Below, piece after piece: positions 1 through 9,561 of a DNA stretch of 64,000 bases; position 1 is the stretch's first letter, and every line of letters begins with the position of its first letter. Made by a program: the position numbers and the translations under genes. The notes below the pieces were generated by a model. That model ran no database searches. It was not told the DNA's origin and saw only the letters and a program-made list of their open reading frames with translations. The DNA comes from Mytilus californianus. Taxonomy: Eukaryota; Mollusca; Bivalvia; Mytilida; Mytilidae. The stretch is taken from NCBI RefSeq assembly GCF_021869535.1, contig NW_026262723.1, positions 85,872,324 through 85,936,323 on the forward strand, read 5' to 3'.

Positions 1-890
1 ATTTTACCAAAGGTTCAATACCACTAAAGAAAGGTTAGGATTGTTTTTGGGGGTGATGGTCCCAACCGTTTAGGAATTAGGGGCCAAAAAGGAGCCCAAA
101 ACAAGCATTTTTCTAGTTTTAGGACAATAACTTGTGTACAAGTATATTGATTGCTCTTAAATTGTACCACAAGGTTCAATACCACAAGTCGAAGGTTGGG
201 AATCATTTTGGGGGTAATTGTCCAAACCATTCAGGAATTAGGGGCCAAAAAAGGTCTAAAACAAGCATTTTTCTAGTTTTCAGACAATAACTTGTGTTTA
301 AGTGTATTGATGTCTTTTAAAATGTACCACATTTTACATTTTACAAAAAGAAAATTTTCTTCAAAAGTTATGTTTTTTTGGAAAAGGGGGGGGGGAGGGG
401 TTAAAAAAAATTGTTTGGGGGGGACAATTTTTTATCTGCAAAATTTAAAAAATTAAGAAAATTTCTTCAAAAATATTTATTTTTGGAAAAAGGGGGGGAT
501 AAAAAAAAATTATTGGGGGTTGGGAGAGGGGGGGGGGGGGTGTTAATTTTTTTTCTTCAAGATTTAAGAAATTGTCAAATTTCCAAAGAAAAATTGGGGG
601 TCACAATTGCTAATTCTTTGTATATAGTCTGAAAACAGATTTACTAAGTATTGCGCAACAGCACAGTGTATTCCACAAAAGCAAGAAATCTTCAATTGAT
701 CATATAACCAATTTTAAGTTCTTTGACTACATTTATTCTGTGTCAGAAACCTATAATGTGTCAAATATTTAATTACAATCCAAATTCAGACCTGTATCAA
801 GCTTGAATATTGTGTCCATTTTTGCCCCAACTGTTCAGGGTTGGACCTCTGCGGTCGTATCCAGCTGCGCTTGGCGAAGCAGTTTATTTC
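1..890. repeat. Dispersed mussel repeat with an internal tandem of about 161 bp
   Basis: Two diverged copies of one unit lie side by side at about 6-166 and 167-327. Each contains 'aggttcaatacca', 'aggaattaggggccaaaa' and 'gacaataacttgtgt'. They are followed by runs of G mixed with A/T (about 380-550) and by a unique-looking part ending near 'ctctgcggtcgtatccagct' (849-868). I recognise this layout as an abundant mussel repeat, from memory only. Open frames here are short and look accidental. Confidence 0.6.
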
Positions 891-1460
891 TGTTATCATG
901 ACTATATTAGGTATATACGATACAAGTAAGATATACCTGTCAAGTTAGGGTTCGCCTGACCTTTGCCTCATTTCATGGATAAGTGATCAACATTTAGTGT
1001 TCAAAAGGTATATTTCTCTGATGCTATAAGCAGTAGATAAACTATATTTTGTTCATGGAATGATTTTAATGTGTACATTTCTCTCTAGAGGGGTTCTTCT
1101 GACCTTGACTTCATTTTCTTGTTTCATTTGTCAACATTAAGGTTTTCGCGATGAGGTCTGTTTCTCAGATATTGCAAGCTCTATTTTATGAGTATAATGG
1201 TTGTTATGTATTCATGTCAATCTTGTACTTTTTATTTAACCTTGATCTCATTGTAATGGTTCATTCATAATCAGTTTCACAGGTGAGACATTTCAGCATG
1301 TGCATTCTACTTTTCAGAAGTTGTGGCCCTTGGCATAGAACATTCCACAATGTTTCTGCACTTTTAACTTGCCAAAGGTGCCAGTGTGAGTTATTCTGAT
1401 CACTTGGCATCTGTTGCCTGTTAACTTTTACAACAAAGTAATAGACCAATTGGAACCAAA
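891..1460. repeat. Diverged tandem repeat, period about 142 bp
   Basis: Related units begin near 949 ('ggttcgcctgacctttg'), 1092 ('ggttcttctgaccttga') and about 1234 ('ttaaccttgatctcattg'). Each is followed by similar text about a few dozen bases on. It appears to be non-coding dispersed-repeat sequence; no gene was seen. Confidence 0.5.
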
Positions 1461-2285
1461 GTTGGCCACAATCATCCTTGGGTATTTTTTTAAAAAGAAT
1501 GTGTCCTTTGGTCCCATCTGCTAACCAGCATGGCCACCAAGGCTAAAAATTGAACAAAGGATGAAATGCAAGTATTGTCTTTTACCTTGCAAAACGTTAT
1601 GAATAATGAAAATCTGTTCAAATTGCCAAGATCAACCTACTTTCTTCTCTATTTAGACCCAAAACTGTAAGATGTCTCCTTATTGGGGTTAATGCCTTTA
1701 AATGATGTTTTCACCAATTTACTGTGATTTTTGCTACTATTATTATCTTAAAAACTATAAAAGATAGAGCGAAACTGTAAATAGCAAAAATGATCTGCAG
1801 GACAAGATCTACAAGTAGGTCAAATGGCTGGAATCATCATTTCACTCCGTATAGGTGCTATTAGCTATGAAATATGATTTTATCCTTTTTGTGTTTTTGT
1901 GGACACTTTAGTAGATATATGGAAACTGTAAATTACAAAATAACCAGCAAAAATAAGTTGTTCAATTAGTAAAAAAAACCCGAAACCATCAGTCAGCTCC
2001 TTATAAGAGTTTTTACCTGTTTCTTTCTTTTATTTTGAATCCATAGAAGATATAGAGAAATTGTAAATAACAAACTGTGCGACTAAGAGCAATAAGTTGT
2101 GTATGACGTTAAACTAAGTAAGTAAATAACAAAGAAAAAAGAAGAAAAAAAACGTGTGATTAAGAGTTTTCAATTGTTGTGTAGGACATTAAACTCCCCT
2201 AGCTACCAAACGTAATCAGCAAGATAAGATCTGCAAAAAAGTTCAAATGACTGAAATAGTCAGTAGACTCATTATAGGAGTTATT
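1461..2285. repeat. Diverged repeat array, non-coding
   Basis: Phrases such as 'gatagagcgaaactgtaaat', 'tatggaaactgtaaattaca' and 'atagagaaattgtaaataac', each followed by 'agcaa' and then 'aagatctacaa' or similar, recur at about 1765, 1920 and 2050. Another 'aagataagatctgcaaa' lies at about 2221. This looks like an old tandem array of 150-250-bp units from a common mussel repeat. No coding potential was seen. Confidence 0.5.
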
Positions 2286-2720
2286 GACTCCAAGTGCTGA
2301 TTGTTGACGAATTTTAATGTTTCAACTTTATGTCGCATCTGGTCAATAAAATTGATACCAGAAATGTTATTACTACCACTGGGTCAATGCCTCTGCTGGA
2401 TGACTGTAAGTGTCCGAAGGTATCACCAACCCAGTAGCCAGTTCTTCGGTACTGGCAGGAAATTACGGATATTGTTGTGTTTCAATTTTATTGCAGAAAT
2501 TTCGACTAAATTATGTTGAATCATGGAATAAATCTCCCTCATGCATAGCCCTGATTCCTTGTCCTGGTTTGGATTTACTTATGGCCCTTTTTGGTTTTAT
2601 CAGCTCTTCAACATTTGTATCCGGCTTTGGACTTTCAAATATTCTGACCGCGAGCATCACGGAAGAGACATTAACTGTCAAATGCAAACCTGGTGCAATA
2701 ACATCCATACCTTTAATTTT
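2286..2720 (+). mobile_element. Retrozyme-like unit with worn hammerhead motif
   Basis: The block holds 'ccactgggtcaatgcctctgctgg' in two parts near 2376-2400 and 'ggtatcaccaacccagtag' near 2419, followed at 2651-2697 by a worn hammerhead-ribozyme core. The same order of motifs recurs, reversed, at 34,500-34,660. At the core, CUGA is changed to CGGA and the GAAA box to CAAA, so cleavage is not expected. The family assignment is from memory of mussel sequences carrying hammerhead ribozymes. The short overlapping frames have no recognisable domain and are not called as genes. Confidence 0.5.
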
Positions 2721-4289
2721 ATTGGAACTATATAAATAAAATGAAACTTTAATAGCAATAATTAGCAACACAAGATCTTCAATTAAGTCCCCATGAATGA
2801 AATCGACTCCTTACATGATTAGTTCCGCTAAATCACAATTATCACCTTTTTTTTCATTCTGACGTATCAACTTGTAAACTATGATGTATAGACAGAAATT
2901 CGGTCCAGCAAAAGCCCACACCATTCATTTCAACACGAATACTCTTTTTGCATTGTATCATTTAATGCAAAAAAGGCCAGGTAAACGAAACATCTAGTTT
3001 ATTAATGCTGAATCATTTGATAAGGTGTTTTGTTTATAGTTTAAACATCAGGTGTTACAGATCAACTTTGAGTTTTGTTTTCAGTCGAGCGAATTTTGCA
3101 GAAGTCGTGGTCCCTGGTTTGAAAAAAAACAGTATTCTGTGTATTTCTTTGTAGACTTTTTAGTCTTTTCGTCGATTTCACCGCGGCGTCATTATTTCTT
3201 CGACTTACGGTTATCTTTTTGTCCAATTTATCAACAAACTTGTTCATTGTCGGCACAACTACTTTTTAATGACCATCGCGTGACTTTCTAAATATATCAA
3301 AGAGACTTATATTCGACGTGCAAAATAAATTCCATACTTCTTGAACTTCTTCATTGCAAATAATAAAGCAAAATATTCCATTAGTATGAAACTGTTATAC
3401 CTCTCCCTGGTTATACTTCCTTACTCGGTCAAGCAATTGGTAATTTCCTCTCTTTAAAATTTTGTATTCAAACACAATTATTCCCTGAACAGACTTATGA
3501 AAATGAGAGTTTAAAGTAAACACATAACTCGGAAGAAGATATCAAATGAGCATTTAAAAACCGTAAGTCGATAAAGACGGTCAACACTAATAATTGAAAA
3601 AAAAACTAAAACGACAAACGGCAGTCCACCAAACACTACACAGAAAACGAACCCCATTTAAAGTTAAACTCATGTGTTTAGGTGACATATTCGAAATGAA
3701 CCTCCGATCATATCTAGCTACTACATTAGAATGATTGCAATTTCCTTCTTAGTATTTGCTGTTCTTCATTTTTGATTTGTAGTCTAAATTTTCTTCGTCG
3801 AAGGCTGCTTTCCGTTTCTATCAATATGTTGTAAATCCTATGGTATGTTTTCCAATTATACACTATGACGGTACTATTGTCAATTTTGCATCCGTTAAAA
3901 TCTTTCCACCCCCATGATATGTTCAGATGCTGTTCCAAAGAGGTAGTTTAGTAACGCTATTATAGCCTAGAATGCCATTAAAATAATTACCTGTATGTCT
4001 GAATCATATCATTAATGTCCATTTTATTCAATGTTGTTTCGAGTTTACTATGCCAAATTGTATTTGTAGAAGCCTATAACAGCAATCATGATCGTTTACT
4101 GGGATTTTGCCTTCGAGAAATCCATATTGTAAAGTAGTTCTGGTAAGATATTCGCTAATTATCATCGGTTCAATGGCAAATGGTAACAGTGTCTAATTTT
4201 ACGAAAACTATAGAACAATGTATTTAACACCCACTAAAAAGTTTATTACGCTTTTAAAACCTTAAAAAAAAGATAATTTAGACTTTAAA
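2721..4289. other. No supported feature
   Basis: The stretch is AT-rich. The open frames of 64-79 codons on both strands around 3,050-3,290 and 3,726-3,938 match nothing I recognise and overlap each other. The last part (about 4,200-4,290) may be 3' untranslated sequence of the minus-strand LINE that ends at 4,293. Confidence 0.5.
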
Positions 4290-4292
4290 TAT

Positions 4293-4490
4293 TCACGCCT
4301 TTGACTGAGTGGTTGCAAGCAACCCTTTCTTTTTATTCACCAGTAATGTTAATAATATCGTATTACGTCTAATGTGCAGAGCAAAGCAGAGTTTTCTACT
4401 GATGTATTCTACAAGATGAAGAAAGTCTGTACATCCACATTTACATTGACAGTTACAGAGCAAGGCACTAGCATCCAATATTAGTTGTGT
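4293..4490 (-). pseudogene. LINE ORF2 C-terminal tail
   Basis: The minus-strand frame contains QLILDASALLCNCQCKC and then a basic segment (RKLCFALHIRRNT, LVNKKKG) and a stop at 4,293. This is the cysteine-containing tail that normally ends ORF2 in this kind of LINE. It is cut off from the rest of ORF2 by the inserted element at 4,503-5,690. Some of the protein expected between the CAKCRTLE motif (about 5,700) and QLILD is missing, so a deletion accompanied or preceded the insertion. Confidence 0.7.
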
Positions 4491-4502
4491 ACTAATTTCT
4501 AA

Positions 4503-5690
4503 TTATGCCCCCGCCGTAGCGGAGGGGGCATTAAGTTTTACCCTTGTCCGTCTGTACGTACGTACGTACGTACGTCCGTCCGTACGTACGTCCCAAAGCT
4601 GGTTTCCGTTCTCTAACTTTAGTTTGCCTCAACCAAATGTTATGAAACTTATACACAATGCTTATTACCACCACTAAATGCAGATCAAGTTTGAATTTTG
4701 GTGGCGTCACTTTTACCGTTCTAGAGTTATGCCCCTTTACAAATGGAAAAATTGCTAAATTTTTCGTTTCCGTTCTCTAACTTAAGTTTGCCTCAACCAA
4801 ATGTTATGAAACTTATACACAATGCTTATTACCACAATATACAGATGAAGTTTGAATTTTGGTGGTGTCACTTTTACTGTTCTAGACTTGTGCCCTTTAC
4901 AAATGCAGCAATTTTTCATTTTTTCTTCTAAATATCAAATATTTTTAAAATTGGAGTTATCTTTCTTTGTCCATGATTATAGTTGAATCAACTACAATCA
5001 ATGCTTTATACAATGCAATATTCAATTTTACTTCCTACTGATAAATTAAAGCAATCTTTACTACCATTCAGTGCTTACAAGCACTTTGATTACTGTCCTA
5101 GAGTTATGCCCATTTACAAATGAAAAAATTGAATATATATAAGGTTTTTTACCACAAAACTCAGTTTAATTTGTTTCCGTTTTCTAACTTTAGTTTGCCT
5201 CAACCAAATGTTATGAGACTTATACACAATGCTTATTACCACATAATACAGATCAAGTTTGAAATTGGGTGGTGTAACTTTTACCGTTCTTTAGTTATGC
5301 CCCTTTATAAACATAAAAATTGCTGAATTTTCCGTTTCCGTTCTCTAACTTTAGTTTGCCTCAACCAAATGTTATGAAACTTATACACAATGCTTATTAC
5401 CACTTAATACAGATCTAGTTAGAAATTGGGTGGTGTCACTTTAACTGTTCTTGAGTTATGCCCCTTTATAAACATAAAAATTGCTGAATTGTTTGTTTCC
5501 GTTCTCTAACTTTAGTTTACCTCAACCAAATGTTATAAGACTTACACACAATGCTTATTACCACAAAACTCAGATCAAGTACACATTTAGGTAGAGTCAC
5601 TTTTACCGTTCTTCAGTTATGTCCCTTTATATCTTTATATGATATGCAAGCAGGGGCATCATCTGTGTCCATGCATGGACACAATCCACA
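4503..5690 (+). mobile_element. Tandem-core element with hairpin ends (pearl-like, non-autonomous)
   Basis: The left end is a GC-rich hairpin ('atgcccccgcc' / 'cggagggggcat', about 4,505-4,531). It is followed by a CGTA tetranucleotide run (about 4,555-4,595) and then about five units of 160-165 bp that begin 'gtttccgttctctaac' near 4,602, 4,766, 5,173, 5,334 and 5,494, with a more diverged unit at about 4,930-5,120. The right end has the palindrome 'gtgtccatgcatggacac' (about 5,667-5,684). A microsatellite next to a tandem core between unique flanks is the layout described for bivalve pearl elements, thought to be related to Helitrons. It sits inside the C-terminal part of the LINE ORF2. ATTTCT on both sides is a possible target duplication. 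Confidence 0.65.
4555..4595. repeat. (CGTA)n microsatellite
   Basis: Short run of CGTA units broken by TCCG, part of the tandem-core element around it. Confidence 0.9.
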
Positions 5691-5691
5691 T

Positions 5692-6740
5692 TTATTTCTC
5701 TAATGTTCTACATTTCGCGCAGAGCTCACTGTTATTGATAATGTGTGAAAGTTCATACAAGTGATAGTTTCTAGCAGAAGCTAAAGCAGGACATGAGGGG
5801 TTGACGTCAACTTGGTTTAAAGCTGCCCTATTACATTGGAGAATATATGTACCAGTAAGGAGTCGAAGTTTGATGGGGAGACGCTGGATGTCTTTAACAG
5901 AAGTCTGGACAATTGCCGGAGCATTGTGTAGATGACCAGTTTTATAATTAGATGTTGAAATAAATGAAATACTCTTGAAGTAGACAGACATGGTAACAAC
6001 ATGTTCGACCCAGAAGGAGTCAATCGCTTTCCTGATAGAATTTTTCCATTTTAATTTCGAGGGTGGTTCATCTAAAATGTTAAAAATTGATAGTAAGCTG
6101 TATTTAATTAATAACGATCTGATTTTTGTGAACCAACTGTCTTTTACGGCTGTTGAAATGAGGATTTGTCTTTCGGCAACTTGTCTTTCTATAGAGTTTT
6201 CCTATCTTGAAATGTTAGCGAAAGTTCCTAAAGCTAATTTATGGATTTTACTGATTACTGGAATTGTACCTGAAAGTATATATACGGCCATGTCTGTTGT
6301 GTTATTGTGAATAGATAGAATTTGTTTGGTGCTTTTTCGATAGAATACTTCAATTGGTTCCAATTGTGCAGAATTTGGTAATAGTATTTCTAAGCCATAA
6401 ATGAGTACTGGTAACACATAAACTTGGAATAATTGCAAGCATGCCACAGGATTAGGGCCATTCTTACCATGCAAGCCTATCCCCATCAAGCTGTACATTG
6501 TTCTCCTTGCTTTGTTGATGTTTTCCTGGATATGTATTGGGATGGTTTACCGAGGGTTTCTGCTGTGAGTAATTCCTAAATGTACAGCGGTTTCAACATT
6601 TTGAATAGGTGTATCATTTAATGTGAAATTGAAGTTATCCTCTAATTTAGGATTTTCTGTTTTGATAATTTTATTTTGTAGGCTGTAAAGAATATTTTTC
6701 CTGTTGACTGTAATTCTCCACTGTTGTTAATAGGGTTTGC
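5692..6740 (-). pseudogene. LINE ORF2 fragment: post-RT and C-terminal region
   Basis: Minus-strand frames give the part following the RT catalytic motif: a thumb-like segment with YSLMGIGLHGKNG, a long region with VYVLPVLIYGLEILLP (about 6,202-6,498), then RLLTGTYILQCNRAA and a cysteine pair in ELCAKCRTLE (about 5,700-5,830). PVLIYGLE followed by LRLLTGTY-LQ is typical of the region between RT and C-terminus in CR1/Jockey-like LINEs. The frame changes several times, so the copy is not functional. It is broken at 5,691 by the tandem-core element. Confidence 0.75.
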
Positions 6741-7960
6741 ATATTGGTGGGGTCATTCACAACCAGTGTGACATCATCTGCGCAAGTTGGTATAGCACAG
6801 TGAAAAGTAAAATCACAAAAATACTGAACTCCGAGGAAAATTCAATCGGAAAGTCCCTAATCACATGGCAAAATCAAATGACAAAACACATCAAACGAAT
6901 GGACAACAACTGTCATATTCCTGACTTGGTACAGGCATTTTCAAATGTAGAAAATGGTGGATTGAACCTGGTTTTATAGCGCTAAACCTCTCACTTGTAG
7001 GACAGTCTTATATGTGTCCAATATAGGATCCAAGTGTACTGTCCTCTACTTGGTTAAGAATGTCATTAATATATAGTTTGTATAATTCTGTGCTTAGTAT
7101 TCTACCCTGCCTAACTCCTTGCTTAATATCGAAGTGTTCAGAGACCAGATTTTCCCATCGAACTGAAGTTTGTGCACCAACACTCAGATCATGCAAAAGT
7201 AGCCATAATGAGCCAGAAATCCCTGCTAGGTATAACTTTCTATATAGACTACTGTGGTTTACGACGTCAAAAGCTGATTTTGCATCAAGCAGTGCTACAT
7301 ATAAAGGTGTTTTCCTGTATACTGCATCGATAATCACTTCATTAAGTAGAAGAGCGCAAAATAATGGTGATATTTTAGACGTGAATCCTCTCTGAAATTG
7401 ATTTTGGATGGCTGCAATAATTTGCCATAGGTGTTCCTTAAGGAGTATTTCTAGGATTTTGCCAATAACTGGAAGAACTGTAATTCCTCTGTATTTTTTA
7501 GGATCTGAAGGTCAATCTTTCTTTTTGAAAATTGGTGATAAAATTCCCATCTTGATGTAATCTGGGATATCACATGATATACAGATGTTGTTAATTATTT
7601 TTGTCAATGCACCTACCAGGTCTGGTCCTCCATGGCTGAAATGTTCCGTTGTTATTCCATAAATTTCAGGAGCTTTATTTTTATTTAACTTGTTAATGGC
7701 ATTTTGGACTTCTAAGGTTGAGAAAGAAATTGGGATTTAGTCATCAAGACAGGATTCCATGATAACATCAATGTCAGCCTCCCTGTTGGTATAGTCATCC
7801 TCAGGAGTAGCAGTAGGTGTAGCCAGATTTGCAAAGGGTTCATTCCTCCCCTTTATTATTTCTTCTGCAGAGTTATCATATACTTTTCCTTGTACAGTAA
7901 GTTATAGTTTATAGTTATAGTCGACTTTCCTTGCTACCGCTTGTAAGGTTTGGATTTTTT
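6740..7960 (-). pseudogene. LINE reverse transcriptase, split by a repeat insertion
   Basis: On the minus strand, RT motifs appear in order: NKNKAPEIYGIT (motif 0/1 region, about 7,660), KKYRGITVLPVIGKILE (about 7,470), LLDAKSAFDVVNH (motif A, about 7,270), GVRQGRILST (motif B, about 7,120) and CADDVTLVVND (motif C, about 6,770). The catalytic aspartates of motifs A and C are still readable. Motifs B and C are separated by a repeat of about 210 bp at 6,800-7,008, and there are stops and frame changes near 7,500 and 7,740. The protein would copy the LINE RNA at a nicked target; this copy cannot. Confidence 0.88.
6800..7008 (+). repeat. Short dispersed repeat inserted in the LINE RT
   Basis: The sequence contains 'aacaactgtcatattcctga', 'cttggtacaggcattttc' and 'gaacctggttttatagcgct'. 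The same phrases recur at 27,505-27,590 and, more worn, at about 54,955-55,000. The flanks on both sides belong to the LINE RT, with motif B at 7,120 and motif C at 6,770, so this is a clean insertion. I know it as a common mussel repeat. It has no coding content. Confidence 0.7.
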
Positions 7961-7969
7961 GCACTATAG

Positions 7970-8890
7970 TTAACGCATGGATGAGATCTTTGACGTCAAT
8001 ATTTTTTCTTTAGCTTCCATCTCATTGATTTTATTTGTAATTTCAGTTTGATACTTTCCCACATCTATTTTAGACCAATTTACTTTTGATGGATACTGTT
8101 TTTTCCCTGTTTTTTGATTTTTTGATTTAAAATGGCAGTGTAGCATGGTATGGATGGGGTGGTGATCTGAGGTATTTGAAGGTAACATAACTAGGCGTTT
8201 TGTTGGATTTAGTCCTGGGTCTATATCATGGCTCCTGAAGATATAATCAATTGTGGAGACTTCTTGGCCATTCGGATGTATAAAGGTTACATCAGTCTCA
8301 TTGAAAGTAAGATGTGTCTCTTGGAGAAAATTCTTCAGGGCTTCTTGCCTACCTGTCAATTTGTTATTTTGAGATCTACTAGATATATCACAGTTCCAGT
8401 TACCACACAAGACAAACTGATATTTTGGCGAGTACTTATTTATTATTTCTCTTAATTGGTCTAATATATCACTGAACTCGGAATTGACGTACTTGGAACC
8501 TCTGCATGGCATGTATACACAAATCAGGATGTAGGGTTTTGGAGTTACATCCGCTTTGACACAAACGATTCTCTCACTGCCCTCCTCCAGTTTCTCTATT
8601 GAATGTTTGATATCTTCTCTCCAGAGTATGGCAACTCCACCATATCCACGTGGTCGCTGAGTTGGTTCAATTGGGTTGAGCTCATCAACTGATTTTGCGG
8701 TCCAATCACACTCCGGAAATAATTCGTCGAAGCTATTTTGTTCAAAATTAAAAAAAGCCAGTGTTCTTGTAGACAGATAATGTTAGCATTTTCCTTAAAT
8801 AAAATATCTTTTATACAGTCCATATTATTACGCACATTTTTACAATTGAAAGACACAATATGAAAAGTTTGTAATGGTTGAGGATCTATC
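7970..8890 (-). pseudogene. LINE ORF2 endonuclease domain (APE type)
   Basis: Minus-strand frames show the order expected of an exonuclease-endonuclease-phosphatase domain: IVSFNCKNVRNN (strand with the catalytic Asn, about 8,850), NIICLQEHWL (catalytic Glu, about 8,780), RGYGGVAILWRED (about 8,640), CVYMPCRGSKY (about 8,510), LCGNWNCDIS (about 8,390), TIDYIFRS (about 8,240) and SNTSDHHPI (about 8,160). Two or three frame changes separate the pieces, for example near 8,620 and 8,750. The enzyme nicks target DNA to prime reverse transcription. Nearly all signature residues remain, so decay is moderate. Confidence 0.88.
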
Positions 8891-9040
8891 CATGGTCCAT
8901 CTGAGGCTTTGTTACTCCTAAAAAATGTTCCTCCTGAATGCGAAGATTATTATTTCTCATCAGGTCTTGTGAGGACGGGTCTATGTTAGCAGCAGTAATT
9001 AAGGTAGAACTACTTATCACAGATTGGTTAGATATGGATT

Positions 9041-9381
9041 TCAATTCATGGCTGTTCTCGGTTTCTGAATCATTTTTTCATGATACATAGCTATTTCTTT
9101 AGTTTCTACAGTTGCATAATCTAATTCTTGTGTTATCATATTGGAACATCCAGCATCATTTGTAGGTTGTGGATCAGTTGTAAGCTTGTTAGGCATGGCG
9201 GAATTAAGATGAAGAGGGAGGCCTGTTACAAGATTTTTCATTGAACTTGCATTACATTTCATTGTCGGTGGTTTCTGGTAGAACCTTGTTTCCATATCAG
9301 AGCTTGTGCCAGACTTTGCTTGCGTATTCATGTAGCAAGGTGGTGGTAAATTCCATGGATAAGTGTGAATTATGGAGTTAT
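9041..9381 (-). pseudogene. LINE ORF1, C-terminal piece
   Basis: This is the 3' part of ORF1, ending at a stop near 9,041, rich in Thr/Asn/Pro (KPPTMKCNASSMKN and similar). It carries on the frame from the other side of the BEL/Pao element: with one GTTAT copy retained, the reading frame through 15,519 to 9,376 stays open. ORF1 proteins of such LINEs bind the element's RNA. Nothing catalytic is expected here. Confidence 0.65.
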
Positions 9382-9543
9382 TGTTGAGATTGTCGCGGGA
9401 ACATAACGTCCGTACTATTGTACTTGTCCATTGTCGACGTCGTATTGTCAGTGACGTCGCCTTGGGCGGAAATACGTTAGTTGTATATAAAATGTAATGG
9501 CTGAACAGTTGTCTTTATACACATTGCCTAACTATCATCTATA
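9382..9543 (+). repeat. 5' LTR of BEL/Pao element
   Basis: 162 bp, beginning TGTTGAGATTG and ending ATCATCTATA. It includes a TATA-like box (TATATAA, 9,484-9,490) that would place the transcript start some 25-30 bp downstream. It is identical to the 3' LTR at 15,352-15,513. Confidence 0.97.
9484..9490 (+). promoter_or_regulatory. TATA-like box in the 5' LTR
   Basis: TATATAA in the LTR, with the gag start 72 bp further on. A matching copy lies at 15,454-15,460 in the 3' LTR. This is the likely promoter of the element. Confidence 0.6.
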
Positions 9544-9547
9544 TTTA

Positions 9548-9561
9548 TGGTACCGTGACCA
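9548..9561 (+). other. Probable tRNA primer-binding site
   Basis: TGGTACCGTGACCA starts four bases after the 5' LTR and ends at the gag start codon. TGG at the start fits pairing with a tRNA CCA end. I cannot name the tRNA by eye. Confidence 0.6.

Noticed and set aside
3052-3291. Overlapping frames of 64-79 codons on both strands
   Set aside because: The two strands read equally well and neither shows a domain, so this is likely chance.
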